From the NCBI GenBank assembly GCA_031253985.1, contig JAIRVH010000099.1:1-64000 (forward strand): a stretch of 64,000 nucleotides of DNA. Reading direction: 5' to 3'. The position numbers and the translations under genes are program-made. Source of the DNA: Sphingobacterium sp. Lineage in GTDB: Bacteria; Bacteroidota; Bacteroidia; Sphingobacteriales; Sphingobacteriaceae. Position 1 is the stretch's first letter. The number at the start of each line of letters is the position of its first letter. The notes under the pieces were generated by a model, which did not search any database, was not told where the DNA came from, and saw only the letters and a list, made by a program, of their open reading frames with translations. Shown here in pieces: positions 27,371 through 36,699 of this stretch.

Positions 27371-28813
27371 AGTCCAATATTTCTTTAACGCCTCTTTCAA
27401 TCGAGGGTCGTACCCGTATATATCCGGATAAGTAACAATCTTACCTTCATCATCCAACCAGGTTGTATAATAGGTGATATAAACTGGCATCTGACGTTTT
27501 AGTGTTACCCAACGCGACTTTGAAATTGAATCTGTCGTAATTTCTTTCGCTATTTTTTCGGCCTGTTTTTCATTATTGACAAGGTAAGACGCCAAATCAA
27601 CGGGTTTTTCAACACGCACACAACCATGGCTGACCGCCCGGTTGCTTTGCCCAAACATTTGCTTCGCAGGCGTGTCGTGCAGATAAATGGAATATGGATT
27701 CTCAAATAAAAATTTCACATTCCCCAGGGAATTATCCGAACCGGGGTTCTGTTTAAAACGAAAGTTCTCGACAGAATCGGAATTCCAATTGACCGTGGCA
27801 GGATCCACTTGTTTACCTTTGTAATAAGCAACCATATTGCGCGATGCCAAATAGTTTGGATTATTTCGGACGCTTGCCAACAACTCTTTCTTGACGATAC
27901 TATTTGGGATGTTCCATACAGGATTCACTTGCATAGCATCCAACATGCCCTGCATAACCGGAGTTTCATGGTTCTCGCCTTTTCGCGTGTAAGCAGGATT
28001 TTCTGTCTCACCTACACATACATTCATCAATTGGCTTGTCTTTCCGTCTTCCATAATATGCAGCCGCTGTTCAGGGATATTCACAAAGACATATTTTTCC
28101 GGAAAATCCTCTCCCATCCAACGCAATTTTTCCAATACCATTAGAACTTGGCTCCGTTGTGCATTCGATAGGTTTCCGTTTTGCAATAGATCCTGAAATT
28201 TTGCATAGTATTGGTTTTTAGGTTGGATATCGGACAAAACAGTTCCAATTTTCACACTGTCCAACAAGTGTACAACTTTACTATAGTTCATACGCTTTTG
28301 AGGAACAAAATATCTTCCATAAAGACGCTTAGGATTGACAACACCATATTTTAGGCTACTTACATAAGCCACAAGCCCATCTGTGCTCAATAGATCAAGC
28401 TTAGCCAATAATGGATAAGCCTCCGAAACATCTTTGGCTTTCAGCTTACGAAGCGAAAACAAGGTTTCCTTAATCGCTGCAGTATGAAAATAACTGGTAC
28501 GAATGCCATGTTCCTCACTTCGTTCAAAGTAAGTCAGCATCGTATCGATGCTGCCATCAAACAGATGTTCTGCAATTAAAGTCATCCCTTCAGTAGAGTC
28601 CGATAATTCCTTCATCCAACTCGGATTAAGTAATTGAGATTTCTCCTTACCATACACTTCATGGAAAACTTTCACATAAGCAGCCGTATCAAAATCATGA
28701 TAGGATTTCTGTTCAAACCCCTTCGCCAACACATCTCCATAAGTTGGCGGATTCTCTTTACAAGAAAAAAATACTACTGAAACAAACGAAATAAAAACTA
28801 AAAAACGTAACAT
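27365..28813 (-). CDS. L,D-transpeptidase lipoprotein (YcbB/LdtD-like)
   Basis: Peptidoglycan cross-linking enzyme with a catalytic cysteine. I start it at the Met at 28813, which gives a clean lipoprotein signal (MLRFLVFISF, lipobox VFFSC). The ORF-track start at 28858 adds 15 residues that lie over the fbp terminator. About 482 aa. An N-terminal scaffold region is followed by a peptidoglycan-binding-like part, then the YkuD catalytic domain with VNIPEQRLHIMEDG and the active-site motif SHGCVRVEKP (Cys near residue 393). Size and the insert between the scaffold and the catalytic motif resemble YcbB. Located in the periplasm, anchored by lipid. Confidence 0.88.
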   Translation of the reverse strand: MLRFLVFISFVSVVFFSCKENPPTYGDVLAKGFEQKSYHDFDTAAYVKVFHEVYGKEKSQLLNPSWMKELSDSTEGMTLIAEHLFDGSIDTMLTYFERSEEHGIRTSYFHTAAIKETLFSLRKLKAKDVSEAYPLLAKLDLLSTDGLVAYVSSLKYGVVNPKRLYGRYFVPQKRMNYSKVVHLLDSVKIGTVLSDIQPKNQYYAKFQDLLQNGNLSNAQRSQVLMVLEKLRWMGEDFPEKYVFVNIPEQRLHIMEDGKTSQLMNVCVGETENPAYTRKGENHETPVMQGMLDAMQVNPVWNIPNSIVKKELLASVRNNPNYLASRNMVAYYKGKQVDPATVNWNSDSVENFRFKQNPGSDNSLGNVKFLFENPYSIYLHDTPAKQMFGQSNRAVSHGCVRVEKPVDLASYLVNNEKQAEKIAKEITTDSISKSRWVTLKRQMPVYITYYTTWLDDEGKIVTYPDIYGYDPRLKEALKKYWTN

Positions 28814-28832
28814 ACAACAAATCATGAAAAAG

Positions 28833-28860
28833 AAATGGCTTCGCAATAATGAAGCCATTT
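28833..28860 (-). terminator. Terminator of fbp
   Basis: AAATGGCTTC and GAAGCCATTT form a 10-bp stem with an 8-nt loop. On the minus strand it is followed by CTTTTTC and precedes the L,D-transpeptidase start. Confidence 0.7.
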
Positions 28861-28927
28861 TCTGAATGCAAAGATAAATAATTCTTATGGTCTAAAGAAT
28901 CTTACCTGTCATCAAATCACTACAGAA

Positions 28928-29938
28928 TCAATCACTGTATTTTTTCAGGAAATCTTCGAGCAATTCCACCATCTCGGTATTCCCCAGAAATGCGGCAGAA
29001 CGCTGATGTAAAGTTTTGGGCTCAATAGTTAAGATACGCTGGGATCCATTGGAAGCTTTGCCTCCAGCTTGTTCGATAATAAAGGCAATAGGGTTACATT
29101 CATACATCAATCGTAGTTTCCCGTTGGGGTGGGCAGAAGTTGTTGGGTAAAGAAATATCCCGCCTTTGAGTAGATTGCGGTGAATATCAGCCACCATTGA
29201 GCCGATATAACGCGACGCATACGGACGTTGTGTTGCGCTATCCTCCATTTGGCAATATTTTATATACTGTTTGACGCCGTTTGGAAATTTAGAGTAATTT
29301 CCTTCGTTAATCGAATAAATTTGACCTGCAGCCGGAATTTTCATATCAGGATGAGACAAACAAAACTCACCGATCGAAGGATCCAATGTGAAACCATTCA
29401 CCCCCTTCCCAGTCGTATAGACCAACATGGTTGAGCTTCCGTAAATCACATAACCCGCGGCAACCTGTTTCGTGCCGTGCTGTAAAATATCATTGCTGTT
29501 ACAAGATACACCTGTATCGGAAATTCGCCTGTAAATAGAAAAAATCGTTCCCACAGAAACATTGACATCAATATTGCTTGAACCATCTAAAGGATCAATA
29601 CACACAATATATTTGGCGTTTTTGGAAACGCCGGATTGGATATAAACCGGATTTTCATGTTCCTCAGACGCAACCACACAGCACTCGCCTCCACTTTGTA
29701 GCGCTTTAATAAACTGCTCATCCGCATAAACATCCAGCTTTTTTTGCCCTTCGCCCTGTACATTGACCTTTCCAGCGTCACCTAAAATATCAACTAATCC
29801 GGCCTTATTAACCTCCCTATTTACAATCTTTGCGGCGATTCCAATATCGCGTAATAGTCGGGAGAGCTCCCCTTTAGCATATGGAAAATCGGCCTGTTTT
29901 TCAATAATAAATTGACCCAGTGTAGTTATACCACTCAT
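28928..29938 (-). CDS. fbp: Class I fructose-1,6-bisphosphatase
   Basis: Gluconeogenic hydrolysis of fructose-1,6-bisphosphate. 336 aa, the standard class I length. The metal-binding motif [19 protein letters not shown] is intact, with ASEEHENP before it and the [21 protein letters not shown] substrate region near the C-terminus. A well-formed promoter lies about 30-60 bp upstream. Flanked by its own terminator, so it is monocistronic. Confidence 0.95.
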   Translation of the reverse strand: MSGITTLGQFIIEKQADFPYAKGELSRLLRDIGIAAKIVNREVNKAGLVDILGDAGKVNVQGEGQKKLDVYADEQFIKALQSGGECCVVASEEHENPVYIQSGVSKNAKYIVCIDPLDGSSNIDVNVSVGTIFSIYRRISDTGVSCNSNDILQHGTKQVAAGYVIYGSSTMLVYTTGKGVNGFTLDPSIGEFCLSHPDMKIPAAGQIYSINEGNYSKFPNGVKQYIKYCQMEDSATQRPYASRYIGSMVADIHRNLLKGGIFLYPTTSAHPNGKLRLMYECNPIAFIIEQAGGKASNGSQRILTIEPKTLHQRSAAFLGNTEMVELLEDFLKKYSD

Positions 29939-29966
29939 AATATTGTTTTATTGGATATTTGTTGTA

Positions 29967-29999
29967 CAAAGCTAAAAAAGTTCAATATATTTTAGCAAA
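29967..29999 (-). promoter_or_regulatory. Promoter of fbp
   Basis: Minus strand TAGCTTTG (29967-29974) matches the -7 element. A TTTG at 29996-29999 is 21 bp further upstream, an acceptable -33 position. Confidence 0.55.
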
Positions 30000-30047
30000 C
30001 CCATCACTTACATAATTAGCATTTTAGCAGATTAAATACGCAATCGA

Positions 30048-30076
30048 TTGCGTCAAATTTTGGAAACTTATCTTTG
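30048..30076 (+). promoter_or_regulatory. Promoter upstream of the 77-aa protein gene
   Basis: TTG at 30048-30050, an 18-bp spacer and TATCTTTG at 30069-30076. This would give a leader of about 125 nt before the ATG at 30208. Confidence 0.55.
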
Positions 30077-30181
30077 CTAAAACGATTATTAGCTATTAAA
30101 AAAACAATAAAAGCCTAAAAGCACTGGATAAATTTCAATTAACAACCAGGAGAAAAAAAACAAAAAATGCGAAGTATTTGG

Positions 30182-30189
30182 TAATTTTG
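30182..30189 (+). promoter_or_regulatory. Second -7 element close to the 77-aa protein gene
   Basis: TAATTTTG matches TAnnTTTG and ends 18 bp before the ATG at 30208. The ORF-track TTG start at 30178 would fall inside it. No -33 box is seen. Confidence 0.35.
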
Positions 30190-30207
30190 GCTAAATATTT
30201 TGATACA

Positions 30208-30441
30208 ATGGAACAACTTTTACAACTTATCGAAAAGGAAAAATTAGGCAATCAGCTGGCAAAACAACACACCTTGATTATCGACGATAAACAGGTTGTA
30301 CATGGCGCTCTATTCATCATAAAAACTGCTCGAAAAACATTTAAGCTGATGATTCCTGCTCCTTTTCACGAAGAAATCCTGAAAAATAACGTAACGGTCA
30401 GTACCTTGATCAAACACCCGCAAGTGATGCTTTTATCTTAA
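30208..30441 (+). CDS. Small protein of unknown function
   Basis: 77 aa from the ATG at 30208; the TTG of the ORF track at 30178 lies over a promoter element. The N-terminal helix MEQLLQLIEKEKLGNQLAKQ is followed by a beta-rich part (HTLIIDDKQVVHGALFIIK) and a C-terminal HPQVMLLS. No signal peptide. Not recognised. Two candidate promoters upstream suggest it is expressed. Confidence 0.6.
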   Translation: MEQLLQLIEKEKLGNQLAKQHTLIIDDKQVVHGALFIIKTARKTFKLMIPAPFHEEILKNNVTVSTLIKHPQVMLLS

Positions 30442-30699
30442 TTTCAGAGATATCCACGTATCCAGCTTACCCCATAAGCAAACAAAATGGGCCACGATTT
30501 TGTTTATCATAGCGTGATTTCGGTAGAATTCTTTTGACATCACTTTCCGTCATCTAAAGGTGATAAAACCAGTTCTGTCGACACGATGGACGCCTACCGA
30601 AAAGACAGATTATTAAGGGGAAATTTTACAAGAAATCCTGACAATAGTGTAAAATTCCTTCCAATATAACCTTTAGCTTTATTCAACAAAGACAACGCT

Positions 30700-33456
30700 A
30701 TGCAACACCACTATAAACTTTCTGGCATGTCCTGCAATGGATGTAGAACAACGATCGAACAGAAATTGAACGAGCTCCCTGGAGTACATGCTACTGTCAC
30801 TCTGGATCCACCCGGCATGGTAATAAACGCACAGGACCATATTCCGCTGCAACAATTACAGGAACTAATATCCAGATTGGGGCCATATCAAGTTAGCGAA
30901 TTAGATGAGCACCCTACTAATACACAAACCGGCACCGGCCTATCCATAGTGGAGCAAACATCGGATAAATACGGCTGTCCCATGCATTGCGAAGGGGATA
31001 AACTTTATAACGCTCCTGGAAACTGTCCCGTATGCGGGATGCATTTGGTGAAACACGATTCAGCCTCACACAGCGATCGAGAACATCAACATGAACCGGC
31101 CATTCAGTCAAATACAGCAGTTCCTTCACCCCATAGTCACGTCCACGACCATCATGGCGCTGAACATCAAACAAAGCCAGCATCTCCGGCTGACAACACA
31201 ATTAACAGTACATCTTTGAATAAATATTATTGTCCAATGCATTGTGAAGGCGACAAACTTTATAACCAACCCGGAAACTGCCCCGTATGTGGCATGAACC
31301 TGGAAAAGGTCCCCGCGTTAAAGACGAACCTGCAATATACCTGTCCCATGCATCCGGAGATTGTGCAGGATCATCCGGGAAATTGCCCTATATGCGGTAT
31401 GGACCTGGTACCTATAGCCAATGGAAATGATGAGGAAGACGATTATACCTATCGTGATCTACGCATGAAACTATGGTTTTCTATACTATTTACGGTTCCT
31501 ATATTTATACTTTCTATGGGCGAAATGCTCCCCGGCAATCCAATAGGCAAAATTATTCCGCCGAGTTGGTCCGGATGGGTACAGCTGGTGTTATCCTTAC
31601 CAGTTGTTTTTTATACCTGCTGGTCTTTTTTTCAACGAGGTTGGATATCTTTCAAAACTTGGCGGCTTAATATGTTTAGCCTGATTGCACTGGGCGCTGG
31701 AGCCGCGTTTGTCTATAGTTTGGTCGGCCTATTTTTTCCACAGATCTTTCCCGCCGAATTAAAAAATCATCATGGTTACATTGCGCTTTACTTCGAGTCT
31801 GTTACCGTTATTCTGACATTGGTATTATTAGGCCAAGTAATGGAGGCCAAAGCACATTCCAAAACCAATTCAGCAATTAAAGAGCTGATTAAATTGAGTC
31901 CTTCGGAAGCCACCCGCGTAGAAAATGGAATAGATAAAAAAATTGGCATTGATCAAATTCAGCTGGGAGATATACTCAAAGTAAAACCCGGCGACAAAAT
32001 TCCTGTAGACGGTCAGATTACGGAAGGCAACAGCAGTATTGACGAATCCATGCTGACTGGCGAACCTATTCCAGTGGAAAAACAAGAAGGCGATCATGTC
32101 AGTTCTGGAACAATCAATGGCGACCGAAGCTTCCTTATGAAAGCGAAGCGCATTGGTTCAGATACACTCCTGGCTCAGATTATCCAAATGGTCAACGATG
32201 CAAGCAGAAGCAAAGCACCCATCCAGCGATTAACAGATAAAGTCTCCGAAATATTTGTTCCGATTGTTATTATCATAGCAATTTTGACATTTTTTACCTG
32301 GTGGCTTTGGGCTCCTTCTGCTTCATTAGCACTCGGCTTCGCCAATGCACTTGCTGTTCTTATTGTTGCCTGCCCTTGCGCACTGGGGCTCGCTACACCA
32401 ATGTCCGTGATGGTTGGTGTCGGGAAAGGGGCCAAACATGGCATCCTCATCAAAGATGCCAGCGCACTCGAGAAAATGAATCAGGTCGATGTGGTATTAA
32501 CAGACAAAACAGGTACCATCACCGAAGGAAAACCTAGCGTTGACGATATTCAGCCAAACTCATCCAGCAGCAAAGAAGAAATATTGTCTTTGGCAGCCGC
32601 ATTAAATGCCAATAGTACACATCCTTTAGGTCATGCTATTATAGAAAGAGCAAAAAAAGAAAATAGCAACACGAACAGTACAGTTGTCGATTTCGAAAAT
32701 GTTGCCGGACAAGGCATAAAGGGAAACATAGCGGGGAATAGTATTGCGCTTGGCAATCAACTACTGATGGAGTCTATAGGGATAGCAATTCCGCATGACA
32801 TCAAGCGAATGGCCGAAGAAGCACAATCGAATGGAAAGACGGTGTCCTTCCTTGCAAAAGGGAACAGCTTATTAGGATATTTTAGTATTTCAGATCAAAT
32901 AAAGGCTTCTTCGAAGCGGGCAATTCAATACCTCCTACAGCATCATGTCGATGTAGTTATGCTGACAGGGGACAATATCCATACGGCGAGAGCTGTAGCC
33001 GAACAAGTCGGCATCAAACATTTCAAAGCCAATGCCTTGCCCAAAGATAAGTTGCAAGAGATTCATGCGTTACAGCAAAAGGGTCATGTGGTTGCCATGG
33101 CTGGCGATGGGATCAATGATGCCCCTGCCCTTGCTCAGGCCGATATTGGCATTGCCATGGGCACCGGTACAGATGTCGCTATACAAAGTGCTTCACTAAC
33201 TTTATTGAAAGGAGATCTTACTGGAATTGCCAAGGCAAAAGTTCTGAGCCAAAAATTGATCCGTAACATTAAGGAAAACTTGGGATTCGCCTTTGTCTAT
33301 AATATACTCGGTATTCCATTGGCGGCTGGACTACTATATCCATCCTTTGGAATTCTACTTTCACCGATGATTGCTGCCGCTGCAATGAGTTTCAGTTCAG
33401 TTTCGGTTATCTTAAATTCTCTACGCTTAAATCGTGCAAAGATCGACATCGATTAA
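30700..33456 (+). CDS. copA: Copper-type P1B-ATPase with three added metal-binding modules
   Basis: Exports Cu(I), or possibly Ag(I), across the inner membrane. 918 aa. An N-terminal HMA domain carries MSCNGC at about residues 8-15. Three modules with the pattern CPMH...GNCP(V/I)CGM follow, split by a His-rich linker ([22 protein letters not shown]). The P1B core comes next: TGEPIPVEK, the membrane metal site [12 protein letters not shown] (near residue 560), the phosphorylation motif DKTGT (near 602) and GDGINDAPA (near 803). The first two modules are near-identical at protein level, pointing to an internal duplication. The module type is that of the heavy-metal-binding YHS-like domain found in many Bacteroidota copper ATPases. 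No chaperone or regulator is adjacent. Confidence 0.93.
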   Translation: MQHHYKLSGMSCNGCRTTIEQKLNELPGVHATVTLDPPGMVINAQDHIPLQQLQELISRLGPYQVSELDEHPTNTQTGTGLSIVEQTSDKYGCPMHCEGDKLYNAPGNCPVCGMHLVKHDSASHSDREHQHEPAIQSNTAVPSPHSHVHDHHGAEHQTKPASPADNTINSTSLNKYYCPMHCEGDKLYNQPGNCPVCGMNLEKVPALKTNLQYTCPMHPEIVQDHPGNCPICGMDLVPIANGNDEEDDYTYRDLRMKLWFSILFTVPIFILSMGEMLPGNPIGKIIPPSWSGWVQLVLSLPVVFYTCWSFFQRGWISFKTWRLNMFSLIALGAGAAFVYSLVGLFFPQIFPAELKNHHGYIALYFESVTVILTLVLLGQVMEAKAHSKTNSAIKELIKLSPSEATRVENGIDKKIGIDQIQLGDILKVKPGDKIPVDGQITEGNSSIDESMLTGEPIPVEKQEGDHVSSGTINGDRSFLMKAKRIGSDTLLAQIIQMVNDASRSKAPIQRLTDKVSEIFVPIVIIIAILTFFTWWLWAPSASLALGFANALAVLIVACPCALGLATPMSVMVGVGKGAKHGILIKDASALEKMNQVDVVLTDKTGTITEGKPSVDDIQPNSSSSKEEILSLAAALNANSTHPLGHAIIERAKKENSNTNSTVVDFENVAGQGIKGNIAGNSIALGNQLLMESIGIAIPHDIKRMAEEAQSNGKTVSFLAKGNSLLGYFSISDQIKASSKRAIQYLLQHHVDVVMLTGDNIHTARAVAEQVGIKHFKANALPKDKLQEIHALQQKGHVVAMAGDGINDAPALAQADIGIAMGTGTDVAIQSASLTLLKGDLTGIAKAKVLSQKLIRNIKENLGFAFVYNILGIPLAAGLLYPSFGILLSPMIAAAAMSFSSVSVILNSLRLNRAKIDID

Positions 33457-33511
33457 AAACAGATATTCCCTATATTCGCTGTTATAATAACGACATATAG
33501 TTTACAGGAAC

Positions 33512-33790
33512 ATGCGTACTATCTTTTTAATCTTCATCACGGTAATTATCACAGTTGTCTGTGTCAAAAACCCACAATCGATCCAGCTCAATTTTCTTGG
33601 GGAAACACAGATCGCGCTATGGAAGCTGCTGTTGGCCTTTTTTATGGCCGGAATTGCATTTATATCCGTCCTAAAAGTCGGAAAAAAGAAACAGCAGGTG
33701 CATGAGCAGGAAGATTTGGACGAATTGGACGAAGAAAACACCGACCAGAAGTCCCAATTATCGGATGAAGACCGGGAATTTCTCTCCTAA
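33512..33790 (+). CDS. LapA/YciS-like small membrane protein
   Basis: 92 aa. Two membrane segments (FLIFITVIITVVCV and LLLAFFMAGIAFISVL) enclose NPQSIQLNFLGETQIALWKLL, the pattern of the LapA (lipopolysaccharide assembly protein A) domain. A charged cytoplasmic tail follows, rich in Glu and Asp. A role in envelope assembly is known for the enterobacterial member and is only inferred here. Confidence 0.75.
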   Translation: MRTIFLIFITVIITVVCVKNPQSIQLNFLGETQIALWKLLLAFFMAGIAFISVLKVGKKKQQVHEQEDLDELDEENTDQKSQLSDEDREFLS

Positions 33791-33856
33791 ATGAAAAAAT
33801 AAATCACTAAAAATGAAGCCCTAAAGAGCTAGAACGCATTTTTATCACACAAATAC

Positions 33857-33887
33857 TTGCGAGAAATAGGGATTAACTCTATCTTTG
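33857..33887 (+). promoter_or_regulatory. Promoter of tRNA-Lys
   Basis: TTG at 33857-33859, a spacer of about 20 bp, then TATCTTTG at 33880-33887. A textbook Bacteroidota housekeeping promoter about 45 bp before the mature tRNA. Confidence 0.75.
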
Positions 33888-33931
33888 CATCACTTCAAAC
33901 AAGGAACGATAGTTCAAAAACAAAGAAGTAA

Positions 33932-34004
33932 GATTCCGTAGCTCAGCTGGTAGAGCAATACACTTTTAATGTATGGGTCCTGGGTTCGAATCCCAGCGGG
34001 ATCA
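33932..34004 (+). tRNA. tRNA-Lys (anticodon UUU)
   Basis: The 73-nt cloverleaf folds fully. The acceptor stem is GATTCCG/CGGGATC with one T-G wobble, and the D stem is GCTC/GAGC. The anticodon stem ATACA/TGTAT carries the loop CTTTTAA (anticodon TTT), and the T arm is CTGGG TTCGAAT CCCAG. The discriminator base is A and CCA is not encoded. Its wobble U34 is a substrate of MnmE, also in this window. Its downstream terminator region is repeated at 41268, marking a possible island boundary. Confidence 0.97.
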
Positions 34005-34066
34005 CAAAAGAAAAGCTAATCTTGCGATTAGCTTTTCTTTTTTTAGCCATATTCGGATTCAACAGA
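34002..34066 (+). repeat. Left copy of direct repeat flanking the accessory island
   Basis: Runs from the last bases of tRNA-Lys (TCACAAAAG) through its terminator and on to AGCCATATTCGGATTCAACAGA. The copy at 41268-41329 shares a 26-bp identical core and the same order of flanking words with a few differences. Confidence 0.7.
34011..34045 (+). terminator. Terminator of tRNA-Lys
   Basis: AAAAGCTAATC and GATTAGCTTTT form an 11-bp perfect stem with loop TTGC, followed by CTTTTTTTT. Confidence 0.9.
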
Positions 34067-34528
34067 AGGGTCGATCGGAGTATGTTAATCGCCATCCAAA
34101 AAAATGATCTATTACCGTACAACAGCGAAATAGACGTCGTGTCTTTGCCCCTAAGAACGTTGTCAAACTCGTTCAAATCTGATCATGCTTCCATATAGCT
34201 TTTTTTGATTTTCTTAACACGGAAAGTGGGATGATACAGCGGTTACCTTGGTCTGATAGGCAGACTAGGCGGCCTACTACCTGAAGTCCAGGGTGAGGAT
34301 TACGATGAAAATGGTTTTGCGAGAAGGATGAAAAAAAGAAAGAGCAACCCCGAAGACAGCAGAATTAGGCAGAGCGTTTACCCTTTTTAGGATTCTTTTG
34401 TTAAATTATCAAAGAATTCTGTTACTAACAGTATATAATCCTTTGTCTATATGAAATATTAGATAGCTCTGATACCGATATTTATTTTATTTTAGTCCTG
34501 AAATAATTAAGGAGAAATAAGATAGAAA
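34067..34528. other. Gene-poor left end of the accessory island
   Basis: No intact gene. It holds an open 52-codon fragment at 34235-34390. The minus-strand ORF at 33943-34176 ends in the reverse complement of tRNA-Lys and is an artefact. No integrase remnant was recognised. Confidence 0.45.
34235..34390 (+). pseudogene. Possible gene fragment, C-terminal end
   Basis: An open frame follows a TGA and reads YSGYLGLIGRLGGLLPEVQG and onward to a basic tail ending QSVYPF. There is no start codon at its head. The glycine/leucine-rich then charged pattern looks protein-like, but I cannot name a family. It could be the tail of a gene destroyed when the island formed. Confidence 0.3.
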
Positions 34529-35554
34529 ATGAGTGAATTTTCCGGATATGAAAAAATGCCAGATACCTTTAAAAAACTAGGTTTCAATGAAAAAGAACTA
34601 TCCCGGGCAGGTAAATTAAGATGGGTAGTCACTGAAAAAATACATGGTGCTAATTTCAGTTTCGTGTATGAAAATGCCCAGCTCAAATTTGCAAAAAGAA
34701 GGGAATATCTTAGCTGGACAGATGATTTTTTCGGTTTTCAGCTGGTGGCCTCCAAACTGGAGACCAATATTGTGTGTCTGTTTGAAAGGCTCAGCGCAGC
34801 TATTCCCGCAACAAAATATATAGTCTATGGAGAGCTGTTCGGTGGCAGTTACCCCCACCCAGATGTTGAGCCCATAGAAAACCTTCAAGCTATACAGACG
34901 GGCGTCTTTTATTCACCGGATATTCATTTTGCGGCATTTGACATCGCGATTGAAGAATCTGACGGCAATAAACACTACTTGGACTATAAAACCGCCGTTT
35001 ACTATTTTGAGCAGTTCGGTATTTTTTATGCCAAGCCTTTATTGATCGGGAAAAGCAACGAGGCATTGAATTTCAATATACGGATAAACTCGAATATTCC
35101 GAAACTCCTGGGAATGCCGGAACTGGAGCAAAACCTGATTGAAGGTGTAGTTGTAAAGCCTTATGACCTCAAGGATCTATCCCTCTTGTCCCGAAGGCCG
35201 ATCCTGAAAATCAAGAACCCAGAATTTGACGAAGAGGAAAAATTTCACCAGGCCGAAAAATGGAATTTTATACCGGACGTAGTCTCTAAAACAGAAAGCC
35301 TTTCTTTTATCGTTGATGAGCTCAGAAAGTATATCACCCACAACCGGCTGAACAGCGCCATCTCCAAAATAGGCCCACTGGACATGAACAACCCGCAAAG
35401 AGTGTCGGATATACAGATTGAATTTTCGCAGGATATACTGACGGATTTTAACGCCAACAATCAAAATATCCTGCAGGAACTGGAAGCCGAAGACATGGAA
35501 TGGATCAAGGACAGGCTGATCTCCGGCATTAACCGATTGATGATAGAACAATAA
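34529..35554 (+). CDS. Rnl2-type RNA ligase
   Basis: ATP-dependent polynucleotide ligase of the T4 RNA ligase 2 family, expected to seal nicks in RNA duplexes or structured RNA. 341 aa. Motif I VTEKIHGANFS carries the nucleotidyl lysine (K37, T4 Rnl2 K35). The sequence then has KRREYLSW, motif III-like FAAFDIAI, motif IV EGVVVKP and motif V LKIKN. A helical C-terminal domain of about 100 residues follows, as in T4 Rnl2. It opens the accessory segment after tRNA-Lys, and the DUF6714-like gene begins 11 bp later. No kinase-phosphatase (Pnkp) or RtcB gene is near. Probably an RNA repair enzyme; the substrate is unknown. Confidence 0.88.
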   Translation: MSEFSGYEKMPDTFKKLGFNEKELSRAGKLRWVVTEKIHGANFSFVYENAQLKFAKRREYLSWTDDFFGFQLVASKLETNIVCLFERLSAAIPATKYIVYGELFGGSYPHPDVEPIENLQAIQTGVFYSPDIHFAAFDIAIEESDGNKHYLDYKTAVYYFEQFGIFYAKPLLIGKSNEALNFNIRINSNIPKLLGMPELEQNLIEGVVVKPYDLKDLSLLSRRPILKIKNPEFDEEEKFHQAEKWNFIPDVVSKTESLSFIVDELRKYITHNRLNSAISKIGPLDMNNPQRVSDIQIEFSQDILTDFNANNQNILQELEAEDMEWIKDRLISGINRLMIEQ

Positions 35555-35565
35555 ATGAAGCATCT

Positions 35566-36087
35566 ATGCAAAAAGACAGACTGGAAGCGATTATACGGAC
35601 AGCCTTTAAAGAGGTACAGCTAGAAGACGGCGTAGGGCTTTGGCAGGCACAGGGACTGGATGACTACGTCGACGAAAAAACAATGCAGGAGCTGATAAGA
35701 AAAGATGAGCGCGAAGATTGGAGCATAATACCAACTGAACATCTGATCCACTGCGCCAGTTCACTTTCTTTTTTTGATGCAAAAGGAATGCGTTTCCATT
35801 TGCCGGCATTTATGCTGCTGGACATATCACTGGAAAATCCGGTCGATGCAGTGACCTTTACGTTAGGCTATGATTTGGAGGGGGATTACCAAAACAAACG
35901 ATTCTCCCTGTTGAACAGTGAGCAGATCCGTTGCATTACCTATTTCCTGGAAGATAAACTGGAACTAATCAAACGTACATACAAGGAGTTGTATGGCCTC
36001 GAAGCAGATGCTTTTCATTTGAATGATCTTACCTATAACCAAATCCAGGAGGCTTTATTGTACTGGCAACATAAAATAGTGAGATAA
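35566..36087 (+). CDS. DUF6714-like protein
   Basis: 173 aa, cytosolic. The core IPTEHLIHCASSLSFFDAKGMRFHLPAFML matches my memory of the DUF6714 signature (H-L..C-S-A-L-S-F-F-D-x-x-G-F-R-F-Y-L-P-A). No biochemical role is known for this family; members are often found near other short orphan proteins. It is 11 bp after the RNA ligase and probably shares its transcript, which raises the possibility of a joint role. Confidence 0.65.
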   Translation: MQKDRLEAIIRTAFKEVQLEDGVGLWQAQGLDDYVDEKTMQELIRKDEREDWSIIPTEHLIHCASSLSFFDAKGMRFHLPAFMLLDISLENPVDAVTFTLGYDLEGDYQNKRFSLLNSEQIRCITYFLEDKLELIKRTYKELYGLEADAFHLNDLTYNQIQEALLYWQHKIVR

Positions 36088-36223
36088 ACTTATTTATGCA
36101 AAGCATCGATCCCAATAATACGTGGGAAACAGCTTTATAAAAATAACGGTTTTCAGGGATAGAGGTCTGGCTGGCTTTCCCTATTTTTATAAATGTTTAA
36201 GGGTACAATTTTAAAAAATAAAT

Positions 36224-36636
36224 ATGCAGCACTTACCTACACTTGAATGGCTTCAGAGATATGAATTTGTAAAGCAAAAGCTATCCTCCCCAACAGACTT
36301 CAACAGGTATTTTGACAGCGCTGAAATCTGCGAAAAGCGTTTGTTGAGAACTGGCAAAAAAGCAATCCCGATCAAAACATCTATGACCAATTTTTTGCCA
36401 CGGAGTTCAAAAAGAGCAGCCAATCAGCGCCAGCTTATTGAAGGGACGGCGGAGACTGGATCAACTTTGCTATTCCAGACACAGAGCTGATCATCCCTAT
36501 GATACAAAGCTGTTTTGGCGATGGCACTTATCCCGTTTATTTCGGATACGATAAACAGGGTGCTATTTCGGAAATAGTTGCTCTGTTCATCGATAATGAA
36601 CTAACATTTAGCGAGGAGGTAGAAGAAAAAATATAG
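36224..36636 (+). pseudogene. DUF4241-like gene broken by a frameshift and a stop codon
   Basis: The 36224 frame (MQHLPTLEWLQRYEF, to about 36340) continues in another frame as KAFVENWQKSNPDQNIYDQFF, then DGGDWINFAIPDTELIIPM and SCFGDGTYPVYFGYDKQG, ending at TAG 36634-36636. One missing A in the run GAAAAG near 36335 restores the frame. A TGA at the Y-x-RDGGDW junction replaces a probable TGG. The GDGTYPVYFGYD motif resembles the DUF4241 C-terminus. The ORF-track 88-aa protein is therefore not a real product. Confidence 0.65.
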
Positions 36637-36699
36637 GCTTCCTGCAAGGATTTTTAGGCTTATTTATTGCTATAACTAAATTTTTATAAAATACTAACT

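Noticed and set aside
33943-34176. 77-aa minus-strand ORF ending SFVIPLGFEPRTHTLKVYCSTS
   Set aside because: The C-terminal part is the reverse complement of tRNA-Lys, a well-known artefact of ORF calling.
36224-36490. 88-aa protein of the ORF track
   Set aside because: Only the first part is the real reading frame; the rest is a shifted frame of the broken DUF4241-like gene.
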